From Paramyrothecium sp. XJ0827 (Eukaryota; Ascomycota; Sordariomycetes; Hypocreales; Stachybotryaceae), in NCBI GenBank assembly GCA_020881915.1, contig JAJFPB010000002.1, forward strand, positions 6,386,938-6,450,937: a stretch of 64,000 bases of DNA, read 5' to 3'. The translations under genes were made by a program, and so were the position numbers. Every line of letters begins with the position of its first letter. Within the stretch, counting starts at the first letter, position 1. This document shows positions 1 to 13,929 of the stretch, in pieces. Under the pieces are notes generated by a model that was not told the DNA's origin, made no database searches, and saw nothing but the letters and a program-made list of their open reading frames with translations.

Positions 1-110
1 GCCCCCGGGGGTAAAAATAAGTGGGTCTACTTTAAGAGAATAATATATAATATTAAGTTCTAGTTAAACTATACTATTTTACCCCTAGGGGCAAAAATTA
101 CATATAGGCC
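1..110. other. Left flank of Gypsy element, unassigned
   Basis: Short stretch outside the left LTR. It holds two palindromic G/C blocks (around 2-11 and 81-92), each followed by an A-rich run, in otherwise AT-rich sequence. No gene or known repeat is recognised. The bases next to the LTR (AGGCC) do not match those after the right LTR (CTAAT). Confidence 0.3.
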
Positions 111-733
111 TGTTATAACCTGACCTAGGGTCATAACTAAGAACCGTAAAATAATCACATAATATCCCATATAAATAATATACTAGCCTTAGAACTACTA
201 GCCTTAGGAGTTACTAGCCCTATACTACTAGAATAATCTATAAACTAGCTACTAATGTACTAGCCTAATAGTAATACTAGTATAAAAGAAGGGCTAGAAA
301 TAAGAGGCTAGTAGTAGAAAGATAGTAATAAAAGGCTAGATATTAAGAATATTTAAAGAGAATAGGGACCTATATAGAAGAAGATTCCTATAAATAATAA
401 AAATATATAGAGGAATAGATTAAGGGATTATAACCTAACTATAATCCTAAGTAGGATTAATAGATTATAATTACTAGGTAATCTAGTAATCTAAGAAAAA
501 GAACTATATATATAAATAGAAGGTTTTATATATTATACCTAGACTAGAACCTACTAACTATTAATAATATATAGTTCCTAAAATAACCTTTATTATATTA
601 TTCTCTTATAGACTAGTAATAATCCCTTATATACTTTAAATACTTTCCTATTATTCTATCTAAGAATAAATAAACCCCTAATAATCCTTAATTACCTTAT
701 ATCTTTTAGTATAAAACTACTTAAATTATTATA
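111..733 (+). repeat. Left LTR of Gypsy element
   Basis: Direct repeat of 7505-8127, beginning TGTTATAACC. The end corresponding to ATTACA in the right copy reads ATTATA here. Differences between the two LTRs are almost all transitions, so most divergence is RIP and cannot be used to date the insertion. Confidence 0.88.
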
Positions 734-1889
734 TATTAATAGCTCTTATTCTAGGTAATACTATTATACCTAAAGTAATATTAAAAATAGTAAGTAAATT
801 AACTAAGCTAATCCCTAAGAGAAAGGAAGTAGCCTGCCCTATAGTACTAAGGCCTCTACTTACTAAGGTTATTTCTAAGAAGACCCCCTTAGGAGATAAT
901 ATTATTATAAATAAAGATCTAGTTTTATAATTAAATTTTAATAATAATAATAAAATTATTACTTTATAAGTAAAAATCTAGAAGAATATTTAAATTACTA
1001 ATAAAAAACTTAATTAACTCTAAAATAATATTCTTAATACTTAATAAGTCTATAAACTAAAGTAATTTATTAAAACCCTTAAAAAGGAAATAACTAATAT
1101 AGTATAACTCTATATAAAGGAATCTAAGAAAAATAGAGAAATACTTAAATAACTTTAGAATATAAACCTTAGTAGAACTATAGAGGCCTAAAAAAATAAA
1201 AGAGCTATTCTATAAACTAAAAAGCCTAAGCCCTTTAATAGTACCCTAAGTAAGCTCTAAATATTTATTATATTACTTAAAGTATATTACCTAGATTATT
1301 TCTTACTTTTTATATAAGACTATAATAAGATTATATTTATAGCTTATAATCTAATTAAGAAAGTATAAATTTAGTTTAAGTCTATACTCTAAAACTATAT
1401 AAATAATACTTTTATTTTTTAAATAAATTATATTAAATATATCTTTATAAGTTTCTAGAAGTTTAAAAAAGAAATTAAATATATTTTTAAGATAATTAAT
1501 AAAATATAGAATATTAAGAGAGCCCTTAACTTACTTAAATAAACTAGGTCTTATACTAAACTTATTACTAAATTCCTCTATATTACTATATTACTCTATT
1601 AGCTAGAGAATATTCTAAAGAAGATCTTCTATAATAAAATTAAATCTAATATAAAAAATAAATTTATTAAAGTTAAGTATAATAAGGTTTTATTATTAGA
1701 ATATATATATAAAGTAGTAGAAATTAATAACTATAATTAGAAATACTATAAGAAAAAAGAATAAGAAAATAAAGTAAAGAAATTTAAAACCCCCTACTAA
1801 ATAAATTAAGAAAAGAAGAAATTTATTTCTATAGCCTATAGAACTATAGTAGGACCTATAGAAATTAATATTATTTAGAAATAAAGAAA

Positions 1890-4800
1890 AGACTTCTTCT
1901 ACTATAACTATAGAAAAAAGGGATATTATATATAAAACTATAGAAATAAGCCCTAAAATAAAAATAAAAACCTATTTCTAGCTAATCTAAGAAGAATAAT
2001 ATAATATTAATATAATTAAAAAATAATTAATTAATATTATTACTAAATAAGAACTTACTAAGAATATCCCTAATTAATAAGTAATAATTAAAGATATCTT
2101 TAATATTACTAGCCTAATTAACTTACTAAGAAAAACCCCTATAATTAGTAAACCCTTAGATAATAAATTAGAAATTAAGTATAGGTACTACTAAAGGTAC
2201 CTTACTTCTACTTAATTATATACTAATTAAAGCTAGAACTAAGTAATATAATCTACTCTTTAGAGATTAGAAAATATATATTTAAGTAGTAATTATAAAG
2301 ATAATTATAAGCCTATAAGGAGTAAGATTTATTATTAACTCTTAATATAACTCCCTATTTAACCCTAATTACTATAGGTATAATAAAATCTTAGAGGTAT
2401 CTTATATAATATACTAATACCTTATTTATTTTACTACTAAAGTAAAATAAAATATATTTCTTATATATATATAAGGTACTAAAATAGAAAACCCCTATAT
2501 ATTTAAGGAAATACCCTACTAGGAGATTAAGATATATTACCTTAGGTATTAAATTATAATCCTTAGACTAAATAAGAAGTACCCTAAAGAATATTACTTT
2601 AAAGTAGAAGAAACCTATAAAACTAATAAATACTAAATATATTACTAAGTAAAAATTAACTAACTCTATAGACTTTAAAGTAAATATAGAAGAGAATATA
2701 TCTAGCTAGAAAATATACTTCTAAATAAAGACTATAAATATATTAAAATAGTAATCTTATAATTCCTTAATAAGCTCCTAAGAAGAGAATACTACTATAG
2801 AATAGGGTACTTTACCTATAACTATAAGAAAAAAGTACCTATAGCCTATAGAACTAAATCTAGCCCTATAGAGATTAGCTATATAGAAGATAATCTATAT
2901 TACTACTATAACTATAAAAAATATAAAATAAAAAGAATATATCTTTATAGGGAAATAGAACCTAAGATAATAAGTACTATAAAGAAAGAATATACCTAGA
3001 AGTATAAAGAATATTACTATCTATATTAAACCTACTATAGGTATATTATTTATATAAAAGAAATAAGTAATAAACTACTTATTAGTATTAAAGAAATTAA
3101 ATAAAGAATTAATAGAATTCTAGTATAAAGTAATTAAGTAAAAAATAAGATCTATTAATTATAATTAGGCTATAAGGTAATAAAAGAAAGTAATATATTA
3201 TTATTATAATTTAAAAGTAAAAATAGGTAAAATAGTAAGAATACTATATTAATTTTATAATCTAGGGTATAACTATTAATACTAAGGTAGATATTAATAC
3301 TAAGGAAAATTATATTAATCTTAACTTTATAAACTAATATAAAATTCTATAAAGAAGGAAGGAAAAATTATATAAAGCTATAAATATAGAAGAAGTTCCT
3401 TTTACTTATAATAAAAGACTAATAAATAAAGAAGTAATTCTTTATATAATAATATAAGAAATTACTTATAATATTACACTTAATGTAGTATAAGTATAAT
3501 CTAATATACTTCTAAATAAATTATAGCTAAAGGATTAAAGATCTACCTTTAATTAGAATAATAGCTAAATTATAATAGTAGAATTATAATTACCTTAAGT
3601 AAGGAAAAGAAAACTAAAAGAGAGAAAAGAAGTAAATATTTATAATAAAACCCTATCTAGAAAAAAAAGGACCCTTCTAAGATAGAAGGATTATTAAGTA
3701 AAAGCTAAAGTATTAACTAATAATAGAATATAATTTAATATATAATATAAATAGAGCCAAGTAATATTTATCTATAAGTAAAAAGTAATTAATTTTATTT
3801 ATACTCTTATATATAGTATTAAGGAATAAATATAAGTAAAATAAGAAGTAGAAAATAGATTTATAAATATTCTAGAAAAGTACTACAAATATATAAAGTT
3901 ATTTATAAAAAACCTAGAAAGTAGACTCCCTAAATACTTAGAATAGGACCATAAAATCTACCTAATTAATAAAAAAAAGACCTACTTTCTACTAATTTAT
4001 AACCTTAATACTAAAGAATTAAAAATATTAAAAGAATATATTAATAAGAACCTTAAAAAAAGATATATCTAATAATTAATATTACCTACTAAATACCCTA
4101 TTATATTTATTCTAAAAAAGAATAGAAAACTCTACTTATATATAGATTATTACTAATTTAATAATATTACTATTAAAAATAGAATACCTTTACCCCTTAT
4201 TACTAAAATAAAAGACTACCTATATAATAAAATAATTTTTATTATACTTAATCTTAAAGGTACTTATAACCTAATTAAAATAAAGAAAGAAAATAAATAG
4301 AAAACTGCATTTTATATAAAATTTAAACTCTTTAAAACCTTAGTAATACTATTTAATCTAACTAATATACTAGCTATATTTTAATATATAATTAATTATA
4401 TTCTAAGAGAATTTATAAATAACTTTATTATTATTTACTTAAATAATATACTTATTTTTTTAGAAAATAAAAAGTAATATAAAGAATATATATATAAAGT
4501 ACTTTAGGTACTATAAAATACTAAACTCCTAGTAGAATCTACTAAAAGTAAGTTCTATATTATAAAAGTAGACTTCCTTAGATATACTATTTAACTTAAT
4601 AAAATTTAAATAAAGAAAAATAAAATTATAGTAATTAAAGAATAAAAGCCCCTTATAAATAATATTAAAGATATCTAGAGTTTCTTAGGATTTATTAACT
4701 ACTATAAATAGTTTATTAAATACTTTAGGAAGATTACTAAGCTACTAATAGATTTAATTAAGAAAGATATATCTTTTAAATAAACTTTAGAAATCTAAAG

Positions 4801-6755
4801 GGCCTTTAAAGAGATTAAAGAATAAATTATTAATAAATCTATTTTAATAACTTTTAACCTAAAAAAGTAAATTATCTTAAAAACTAATACCTCTAATTAT
4901 ACCTTTAGTACTACTATTAGGTAAATAGGAAATAATAAACTCCTATATTTTATTACTTTCTAATCTAAGAAAATTACTAGATCTCTACTCTACTACTTTA
5001 TTTATAATAAAGAATTTATAGTAATTATTAAAGTATTTAAAGAATTCTAATACTACCTTATAGATATAGAATATAAGATTGAGGTCTATATTAATTACTA
5101 AAATATTACTTATTTTACTATAATTTAAACCCTAATAATAAAATAAGTCTACTATATAGAAATACTTATATTCTTTAATTATAAGATTATTTACTAGAAA
5201 GGATCTAAAAATAGATATATTAATATACTAAGTTAAAAAAATAAATATAAGTAAGAAATCCCTAAGGTAATATAGTAATTACTATATCTTAACTTAAAAG
5301 AGAACTATAAATAAAAAACTATTAATCTAATTAAAACCTACTAAATTAAAATAGAAAATAAATAATATAATAAAATTAGAAAATAAAGTAAGAAATATAT
5401 TATATATATTATAGAAGTACCTATAGAAGTAAGTATAGAATATAATATAGTACCTATATATAATAACTAAATATAGATTCTAGAAGAAATATAAGAAGAA
5501 ATTCTAACTAAAATCCATAGGTACTATACTATTAAATATAAGGGAATTAAAAAAACTATAGAAGTAGTATATTAAATATATAACTACCCCAAAATAAAAA
5601 AAAAATATAGAAAGAGTTATAAGAAAATATAATATCTATAATAAAACTAAAGCCTTAAGATATAAATCTTATAAATACCTTAAATTACTACTAGTACTAA
5701 TTTAATCTTAGTAATTAATCTTATAAGACTTTATTATTAAGCTCCCCTAATTAAAGAAACTAAACTTAAAAGATAGCTATAATAGTATTTTTATTATTAT
5801 TAATAGGCTTACTAAATATATCTATTTTATTACCTATAATAAGGTAATAAATACTAAAGATATAATATATTACTTTTATAAATATATTATAAGCTAATAT
5901 AATATACTAGAAGAAATTATTTCTAATAAAGAACCTATATTTATATTTAAGTTCTAATAAGAACTAGTAGCTCTCCTAAGTATTAATTACAAACTAAGTA
6001 CTACCTACTACCTATAAATAAATAAATAAATAGAATATATAAATTAAACCCTAGAATAATACCTCTACTACTATATTAATTACTAGTAAAAGGACTAAGT
6101 AAAATAACTACCTATAGTATAATACTACTATAATAATACTAAGTTAGAGATTACTAAAGTATTACTATTTTATATAAATTATAGATTTAAATTAATTATT
6201 AAGTATATTAAATATAAAGAATCCCTTAATAAATTAGCTATTATTAAGGTAAAAGAACTTAAATAGTTATATAATATAATAAAATAAGAAATTTCCTTTA
6301 TAAACTAGAAAATAAAGAAATATTATAATATAAAAAGATTACTAGAGCTAATCTTTAAGAAGGGAAATATAGTCTACTTACTTAAAAAAAATATAAAAAT
6401 AATATAATTAAATAATAAACTAGATTATAAAAAACTTAGATCCTTTAAAATCTTATATAAAATTAAGAATATTAACTATAAGCTAGAACTTCTAGATATA
6501 ATAAAGTACTACCTAGTATTTAATATAGTACTTCTAGAACCTATATTAAATAATAAATCTATAAAAGAATTTATTAAGGTACTTATAGAAGAAGAAGAAT
6601 ATAAAGTAGAATAAATACTTATATATAAATAAACTAAAAATAGAGAAGAACTATATTTTATTAAATAGAAAAATTATAATAAAAGTAAAAATATATAGAA
6701 ATCCCTAGAATACCTAGAAAAAGCTAAGATAAAGCTAAAGGAGTTCTAGTTATAG
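1890..6755 (+). pseudogene. Gag-Pol remains of Gypsy element with chromodomain
   Basis: Decayed coding region. The CCHC knuckle near 1899-1950 survives with Cys and His replaced by Tyr. The RT region at 4130-4200 reads as the Ty3 signature with a YIDY core followed by FNNITIKNRIPLPLIT. Near 4320-4470 FKLFKTLV and YLNNILIF correspond to the FGLFE and YLDDILIF motifs. Integrase core remnants lie around 5730-5830. At 6580-6750 the frame reads EEEEYKVE-stop-IL, then FIK-stop-KNYNKSKN and LEYLEKAKIKLKEF, the ordinary order of a chromodomain. Many stops correspond to Gln or Trp codons, the RIP outcome. Other copies of this family would be needed to define Gag and protease boundaries. Confidence 0.85.
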
Positions 6756-6759
6756 GTAT

Positions 6760-7490
6760 AGGGCCTAAATCTAAGAATTTCTTCTCTAATCTAAAAGAAA
6801 ACTAGTCTATAGAACTAAAAATACTAGTAGTATTAAGATTATAAATAATCTAATACTTATAGGAATCTAAAGTAATAAGAAGATCTAAAGAAGGCTTAAT
6901 ATTATCCTTTTTATTTAACTTTACTATTCTATAATAAAATAACTTATTATTATAGTTCTTTACCTTCTAATAAATTTTCTAAATCCTTAATAACTAACTT
7001 ACTACCTTAGTAAGCTTAAGTTAGAGTTTAGCTAGGCTCTCCTTGGCCTTCTTTTCCTTAGTATCTAACTTCTCTTACTAGAATAATAACTAAGTTACTA
7101 AAAAAGAGCAAGAAATTAGTAAATAAAAATATAAATAATATATAGAAATCAAAAGCAATATATAAGTAGAGGCTACTAAGACCCCATTATAAGAACGCCC
7201 CTAATAGATACACTCTAAACACCAGAACAAACCTAATATAGAAATCTTATATTTCTTATTATATTTAAAATAATAAGTATATAATATATTAGTAAGAATA
7301 GATTCCTTAATAGTATAAGATAAAAGGCTTAGATACCTCGAGGACCTTTTTAAAGGCTTCTTAATATAACCTAATATAGTATTAGTATAATAGTAAGAAA
7401 AAATAAGAAGAAAAGGAAGAGACCTATATATATAATAGGAACTAATAATCTTAAGTATATCTAATACTAGGCTATAAGACTTAGCCTTAG
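6760..7490 (-). pseudogene. Possible antisense coiled-coil frame near 3' LTR
   Basis: Between the chromodomain and the right LTR the base composition flips to C/T-rich on the plus strand. The minus strand reads as a charged, Lys/Leu-rich segment (around 7080-6900: LDTKEKKAKESLAKL, then more with RIP stops) that looks like a coiled coil. Some fungal Gypsy elements are annotated with an extra antisense gene here. This is inference from composition and a weak reading frame; it could equally be non-coding 3' sequence. Confidence 0.35.
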
Positions 7491-7504
7491 AGAAAGAAAT
7501 ATTA

Positions 7505-8127
7505 TATTATAACCTAACCTAGGATTATAACTAAGAACTATAAAATAATTATATAATATCCTATATAAATAATATACTAGCCTTAGAACTACTAGCCTTA
7601 GAAGTTACTAGTTCTATACTACTAGAATAACCTATAAACTAGCTACTAATATACTAGCCTAATAGTAATACTAGTATAAAAGAAGGGCTAGAAATAAAAG
7701 ACTAGTAGTAAAAAAATAGTAATAAAAAGCTAGATATTAGGAATATTTAAAGAGAATAGGGACCTATATAGAAGAAGATTCCTATAAATAATAAAAATAT
7801 ATGGAGAAATAGATTAAGGGATTATAATCTAACTATAATCTTAAGTAGGATTAATAGATTATAACTACTAGGTAATCTAGTAATCTAAGAAAAAGAACTA
7901 TATATATAAATAGAAGATTCTATATATTATATCTAGACTAGAACCTACTAGCTATTAATAATATATAGTCCCTAAGATAATCTTTATTATACTATTCTCT
8001 TATAGACTAGTAATAACCCCTTATATACTTTAAATACTTTCCTATTATTCTATCTAAAAATAAACAAACCCCTAATAATTCTTAGTTACCCTATACCTTT
8101 CGGTGTAAGGCTACCCAGATTATTACA
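7505..8127 (+). repeat. Right LTR of Gypsy element
   Basis: Second LTR of the 111-8127 element. It begins TATTATAACC (the TG became TA) and ends ATTACA. Its 3' end keeps more C/G than the left copy (CTTTCGGTGTAAGGCTACCC at 8096-8115). Confidence 0.88.
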
Positions 8128-8219
8128 CTAATTATTATATTACTATATTAAATATCTAGGTATTCTATCTTTCCTATAGCTACTTATTTTCCTCTCTTAC
8201 CTAAACTATCCTTATAGTC

Positions 8220-8600
8220 TTACTAGCCGCACTCTTTTTCTACTATTACTCTATCTCCTTAAAAATAATAAAACCCTAACCTCCCTTACCCTAACTATCT
8301 CTAAAAACCTTACCCTAACTATTATATTACTCTCTCTAATATTAGTATATCTGCTTTCCTCTCTAATCCCAGCTCTCTTAATTACCTCGCCGGCCGGGCT
8401 CTTTTCCTACTATTACTCTTAACCCTTAATTAAAACACTCTAACTATTTACCCTCACCTTAACCCTAACCCTTAACCCTTAACCCTTAACCTTTAACTCT
8501 TAACCCTTAACCCTTAATTCTTAACCCTTAACTCTTAACCCTAACTATATTATTAACCCCACTACCTATACTCTTTTCCTATTATTACCTTAATCCCTAA
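8220..8600 (-). repeat. Subtelomeric repeats with telomere-like heptamer array
   Basis: Three degenerate copies of a unit containing CTCTTTTYCTRCTATTACT (about 8228-8252, 8383-8425 and 8570-8595). The best preserved copy reads CTCGCCGGCCGGGCTCTTTTC and is the reverse complement of units at 63201-63344. From about 8453 to 8552 there is an array of roughly a dozen CCCTTAA heptamers with some CCCTAA, i.e. TTAAGGG/TTAGGG on the minus strand. It lies downstream of the minus-strand helicase relic, the same position that telomere-like repeats occupy after the right-hand helicase. Confidence 0.75.
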
Positions 8601-9399
8601 CTATAATTAAGATCTATAAGTTAAATACTAACTAAAATCTACTCTAACTATCTTTATTCCTATCTCTATAATATATCTTCTTAGTACTTATCTCTCTTTC
8701 TCTCTCTCCTTACCTAATCTATAATTAAGACCTATAAGTTAAATTAACCCTTAAATCTAATCCTAAGATCTTAACTTTTATTTATCTCTCTAAATCCCTT
8801 CCTCTTATATACTTTTCTTTCTTTTGCTCTTCTTTACTATAACTTCCTATACTAAATATATATTTATTCTATTTATCCTATAAAACCTAATCTATTTCCC
8901 TAATTATCTAAAGAACCTATTTCTATCCTCTATATCTACCCTAAACTTCTACCTTACCTATTCCCTAATTCTCCTATTCTCTATACTTATTAATACTACT
9001 AGTAATATCTTATTTATATATATATATAAATCTTCCTCCTCCCCTATTCTTTCTCTACTTTCCTAGTACTAGTCTAATAGTAGCTTATACTAGAAGTAAT
9101 ATAAGTTCTTCCCTAGCTATATCCTCTACTATATCTTATTATATTCTTCTTCTACCTTAATCTTATACTATTCCCTACCCTCTCTATATTTATTCTGCCT
9201 TTCCTTCTCTACTTTATATCCCATTTTCCTGCTCTTTATATAATATACTATATATCTATTCTCTATCCTATTTAATTACTTTATTAATATCTTAATACTC
9301 TTACCCTCTATTTTATTATAACCCTACTATCTACTTATATTTTCTTCTTCTTCTTCTTTACTTATTCTCTTGCCTAGACTATTATATTAATTATATAAT

Positions 9400-12300
9400 A
9401 TAGTATCTATAATATCCTTATATATTTCTCTAACTATTCTATCTATAAATATAGAGATTACCTCTTACTAGTATCTGGGGCTCTTTACAAACTATATTAT
9501 TTATGCCCTATTAATGCTATTAATCTCGCTTATACTAACTGCCTTAAATAGTATTTATCTAATATATATAATAATTAATTATACTTTCTTACTATATTAT
9601 TTACCTCCTTATCCTATTTACTAAATAAAGTTAACCAGTCTATATAGTAGTTCTATATATATTACTACTATAATCCCCCTAATATTAATTCCTATTTCTA
9701 AGCCTATTATTACTATAATCTACTACTATAACTATCCTTCTAATTATACTATTCTTACTATATTCTACTACTTCCTTTTTATACCCCTATAATATATATT
9801 ATATCCTAGTGCCTTAGCTAGTACTAAATATTAATCTATTAACCTATAGTATATTACTCCCTTCTTATTATTTCTTATTATCTCTAATATCTCCTTTACT
9901 AGTTCCCTTACTTACCCTACTACTATATCTACTACTAGCTTAATCTCCTAAACCTTATATTAGTAGTTTAGCTTTATTATTTAATCTTAAATAATTACTA
10001 CTAACTATACTAGTAGCTTATTTTAGAACTACTTCTTAAACTAGATTAGTAATATTACTATTAGTAGTACTACTGGCCTCTTAAACCTATAGAGCCCCTT
10101 AAGTTCCTTTAGCTTCTACCTATATAATATATCTATTATAGCTATATATACCTTATTAATAAATATTATCTCTAGCTTACTAGAAGCCTATAGCCTATTT
10201 ATATATACTAAGAAGCTATTTACTAATATACTATTAGTACTTATAATAACTAACCTTACTACCTTTAGTAGCTAGTCTATAGTAATAACCCTTAAAGAAC
10301 TATACTTAATTATATTTACTCCTAGCTTCTATACCTATTTTATTAAATTAACCTTAAGTACTATAAATAGTACTACTACTATACTTATCTCTTAGTCTAG
10401 TATTATAGCTAGTATTATAAATAGTAGATTCTTACCTATACCTATTAGTAATATATATATAGTACCCTAGTTACTCTCTAATAATACTATTATCTATATA
10501 CTCTTCTATTACTTTATTAATTACTATATTAATATTAGCCCTATAAGCTTTTAGAGCCCTTCTACTATCTACCTCTTTATCTTCTTTAGTATTAGTACTA
10601 TTATTTTCCTTCTCTTTATCTAGCCACTAGTACTATTCTTAGCGGCCCCACTTTCCCCTACCCTATACCTCCAACTGCTAATAAATTTCTTACCTTCCTA
10701 TAAGAACTAATGCTATAACTAACTAATTCCTTAAAAAGCTATAATTATCTCCGGCTATAGCCTGCCTAGTATTACTATATATACTATATAGCTAGTCTAT
10801 ACTATCTTAGTACTATATATACTTTGTAGATCCTATATAATATTCTAACTCCTACTAATATCTATTAGCTCTCTAGTAATTAGATTAAACTTTAATATAT
10901 CTACCTTATTATTATTATCTCTAAATAAGCCCTTTACCTACTTTATTACTAAGCTATAGATATTTTATCTTATCTTAATTACTATAATCTAATATCTACT
11001 AGTACTAAGCTATATTTTTATATCTTCTAGTAGTTACTAGATTATAATAGTACTTAGCTTCTATATATCTTAGTACCCTAATTTACTAGCCTACTAAAGA
11101 AACTTATAGTACTTTCTATCTAGCTTTAAGAACTTATATTTATATTAAAGTATAAGCTCTACTAGCTAAAGCTATATAATTAATATAATAACTATATAGC
11201 CTAAGTACTCTAGTAGAAACTATACTACCTTTTAGCTATTATCTTAGATTACTTTTATTTTATTATAATCTATAATAATTATTACCTACCTATTATATAT
11301 AATAATATTCTATATTAGCTATACTATATTATAGTACTATATTATTAATATTTCTAGTCTATGCCCTAGTATCCCCCCCTATATATATATTATAGTTATA
11401 AGTTTCTTTACTGCCCTATAGAAATACTATAACTACCTTTTAATTTTAGTTCTCTTTTACTAGTTTTTAATTAAATTAAAGAACCTTAAGCTATATACTT
11501 ATATAACCTTGCCTAATTTAATATCTAACTATATATTCTTCTTCTTACTTATAAATAACTAATTAGCCCTAATCTAGGTAGTACTATTAATAATTTAACC
11601 TAGATTAATAATTAATCTAATACTACCCCATAACCTACAGAAGAACTTATCTATATTCTATTTATTATCTAGAATAAGCTTATAAGTAGTATATTAGAAG
11701 TCTTAAATAATAAGCTTCTCTCTATTATAGAATAGTAATGCCCTATTCTTAGACTAGTAGATAGATATAGTAGTAATTATCTTATAGTAATGCCCTTTCC
11801 TATAAGCTAGCTATTTAATAATCTTACTAATAACTATATATATTCTAAAATATATTTACTAATTATACTCTTACTAGAATTACTTTATGGCCTTATAGCT
11901 AATTTACTCTAGCTTATATAGTATATCTTTAAAGCCAGCCTCTAAGAAGAATATTTAGTATACTTATAGTAATATAGCTAGTATTACTATATAGAGATAT
12001 ACTTTAGTAAAGCCTAGTAGATACTATTTAATGCCTATTACTATATAAAAGTAAAGTAATATATTATTATATATATTACTACCTATTCTTACCTTAATAG
12101 ATATTACTATAAACTAGAATACTACTATATTAAATATAGTAATATCTCTAGCTATTATTATTTTAGCCTTACTATTAATATTATTACTAAGCTCTTTATT
12201 CTTACTATTACTATTATTATTACTATTAAATATATTCTAATCCTCCTAAATCTTCTCTTTCTTTAGTAGAAGTTCAATAATATACCTAAGTAATTACTAT

Positions 12301-13000
12301 TATTTATTAGTAAAGATTATAGCTAGCTAATTCTATACTTTATAGTATCCCATATAAAACACCTACTAGTAGAATACTAGATACTAATAAGCTACTACCT
12401 TATATATTTTCTAGGATTTCTCCTATACTATATAACTAAATAGCTTTAAGTTTAGCTTTCTAGCCTTAATACTATATAAGTATTATAGAGACTCTATTAG
12501 TATACTTTCTAACTACTAGCTATATTAGTCTATTTCCTAATCTAAGCTATTCCCTAAAATAGTAAGTATTTAGGTCTTCTCTAGAAGAGCTTTATCTTTA
12601 GATTTAGCCTAGATCTTCTTAGTCTTAGTTTATAATAACTATATAGTATTATAGATCTTAAGTAAATTTTATAATCTAATATATTATATTTACTTTATCT
12701 TCTTAATCTAAATTAAGTTATAATTATATCCTTCTCTAATATTACTATATTTAAGTCTTTACTATTATTCTACCTCTATCTCTACTTAGCTCTTAATAAT
12801 AAGTTTATTTAGCTAAGTATAAATTAATATAGCTAGAATATTATTATTTCTAGTTTAAATTATTTAATATCTTAAATATAAGTATATCTATAACTATATT
12901 ATAACTAGATAGTACTATAGTATTAATAAGCTATATTATATCTATCTTTAATACTAGTTAATAGTACTTTAATATTTTCTTAATATATAATATTTATTAT
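9400..13000 (-). pseudogene. RIP-destroyed RecQ-like subtelomeric helicase
   Basis: On the minus strand a superfamily-2 helicase core can be followed through heavy RIP damage. Motif I lies near 10455-10425 and reads LLIGIGKNLLF, where LPTGGGKS is expected. VVVLFIVLKV follows as motif Ia. FLVYINRLQASSKLEIIFINKVYIA near 10220-10143 holds the DExH position (now NKVY). VVLLIVML is motif III. Near 9900-9600 KKGVIYYRLID, then IGLEIGINI, and finally QQIRQGGK (9630-9601) are the helicase C-terminal motifs. Spacing from motif I to motif VI is about 850 bp, as in the helicase at 56451-61254. The upstream part to about 13000 is A/G-rich on this strand and is probably the N-terminal region, but no domain there is certain. 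Not functional. Confidence 0.8.
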
Positions 13001-13689
13001 AGCTAAACCCATTTAATATAGGGAGTCCTAAGATAGCTAGGGCTCTACTTATTAGTAATTTAATAGTTACTAGGTTATTAAATAGTTAATTACTATAGTA
13101 ATCTATAATATCCTAGAGTATTTAACCCTTTAGTATATACTAGCTATAGTAATACTACTTAATACTATTACCTAGGTATATTCTAGCTTAGTAGATCTTA
13201 TATATTAAGATACTATATTCCTTATTAATAGTAATATAGTTATCTATAATAATACTAGCTTATACTAGTAAAAATAATAACCTAAGTATAATTAAGATCT
13301 ATAAGTTAAAGAAAGAAGATAGAATCTATAGATCTTAATATCTTATCTTTAACTAAAGTTAGTTATTATATTTAAGTTAACCCTAAGCTATAATCTAAGC
13401 CTAGATATAGATCCCTTAAGTTTTTTAACTAATAATATTATTATAAGAATTTTTAGTAAAAAGCTTAGACCACTTTAACCCATCTACACCAAAATTTCTA
13501 GCAGAATTCACCTCTAATAGAAGTTAGGGTACTTTGCAGATAGAAGAGGTTTATTCCTCACCATTATATACCAATAGTTTAAAGCAAGCAAGTCCACCAT
13601 TAGATACGCGAAATTACTTTGATATTAAGAGTATTACTTCAGACTAGAGTCTTAAATAATATATCTATCTGTTCTTCTAATAAAGTTCT
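13001..13689. other. Boundary from RIP block to GC-normal DNA
   Basis: AT-rich sequence to about 13440, then a sharp change to normal base use near 13450. A few isolated G/C blocks (13010-13050) sit just before the boundary. No gene recognised. Confidence 0.4.
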
Positions 13690-13929
13690 CTATGTATTTT
13701 CTTTGATCTTTGGCACTTGTGCATTAGCAGGGCTATTATAAATTTCTGTAGGTACTTTGGATATGAGGTTATTGACCCAGACATTAATTGTAGTTATTAG
13801 CAATGTAACTCGGACTGTCAGGGTTCTAATAAAATCTACACCACTTTTCAGGCTTGCTAATAATTGTTTCGTACATAAGCTCATAGTCCTGACCACTTCA
13901 TCGCCTCAATAATATATCCTTACTTTATA

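Larger units (their letters stand above)
111..8127 (+). mobile_element. RIP-degraded Ty3/Gypsy chromovirus-type LTR retrotransposon
   Basis: Full-length LTR element of 8.0 kb bounded by two 623-bp direct repeats. Between them, in order on the plus strand, are relics of a Gag zinc knuckle (about 1899-1950), a Ty3-type reverse transcriptase (about 4130-4470), RNase H (about 4860-5100), integrase (about 5480-6200) and a C-terminal chromodomain (about 6580-6750). The chromodomain places it among chromoviruses. Every domain carries many TAA/TAG stops and changes such as the catalytic YLDD appearing as YLNN, as expected from G:C to A:T RIP mutation. It cannot encode active protein. The 5-bp flanks do not match, so no target-site duplication is visible. 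A truncated inverted copy lies at 51084-54210. Confidence 0.9.
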
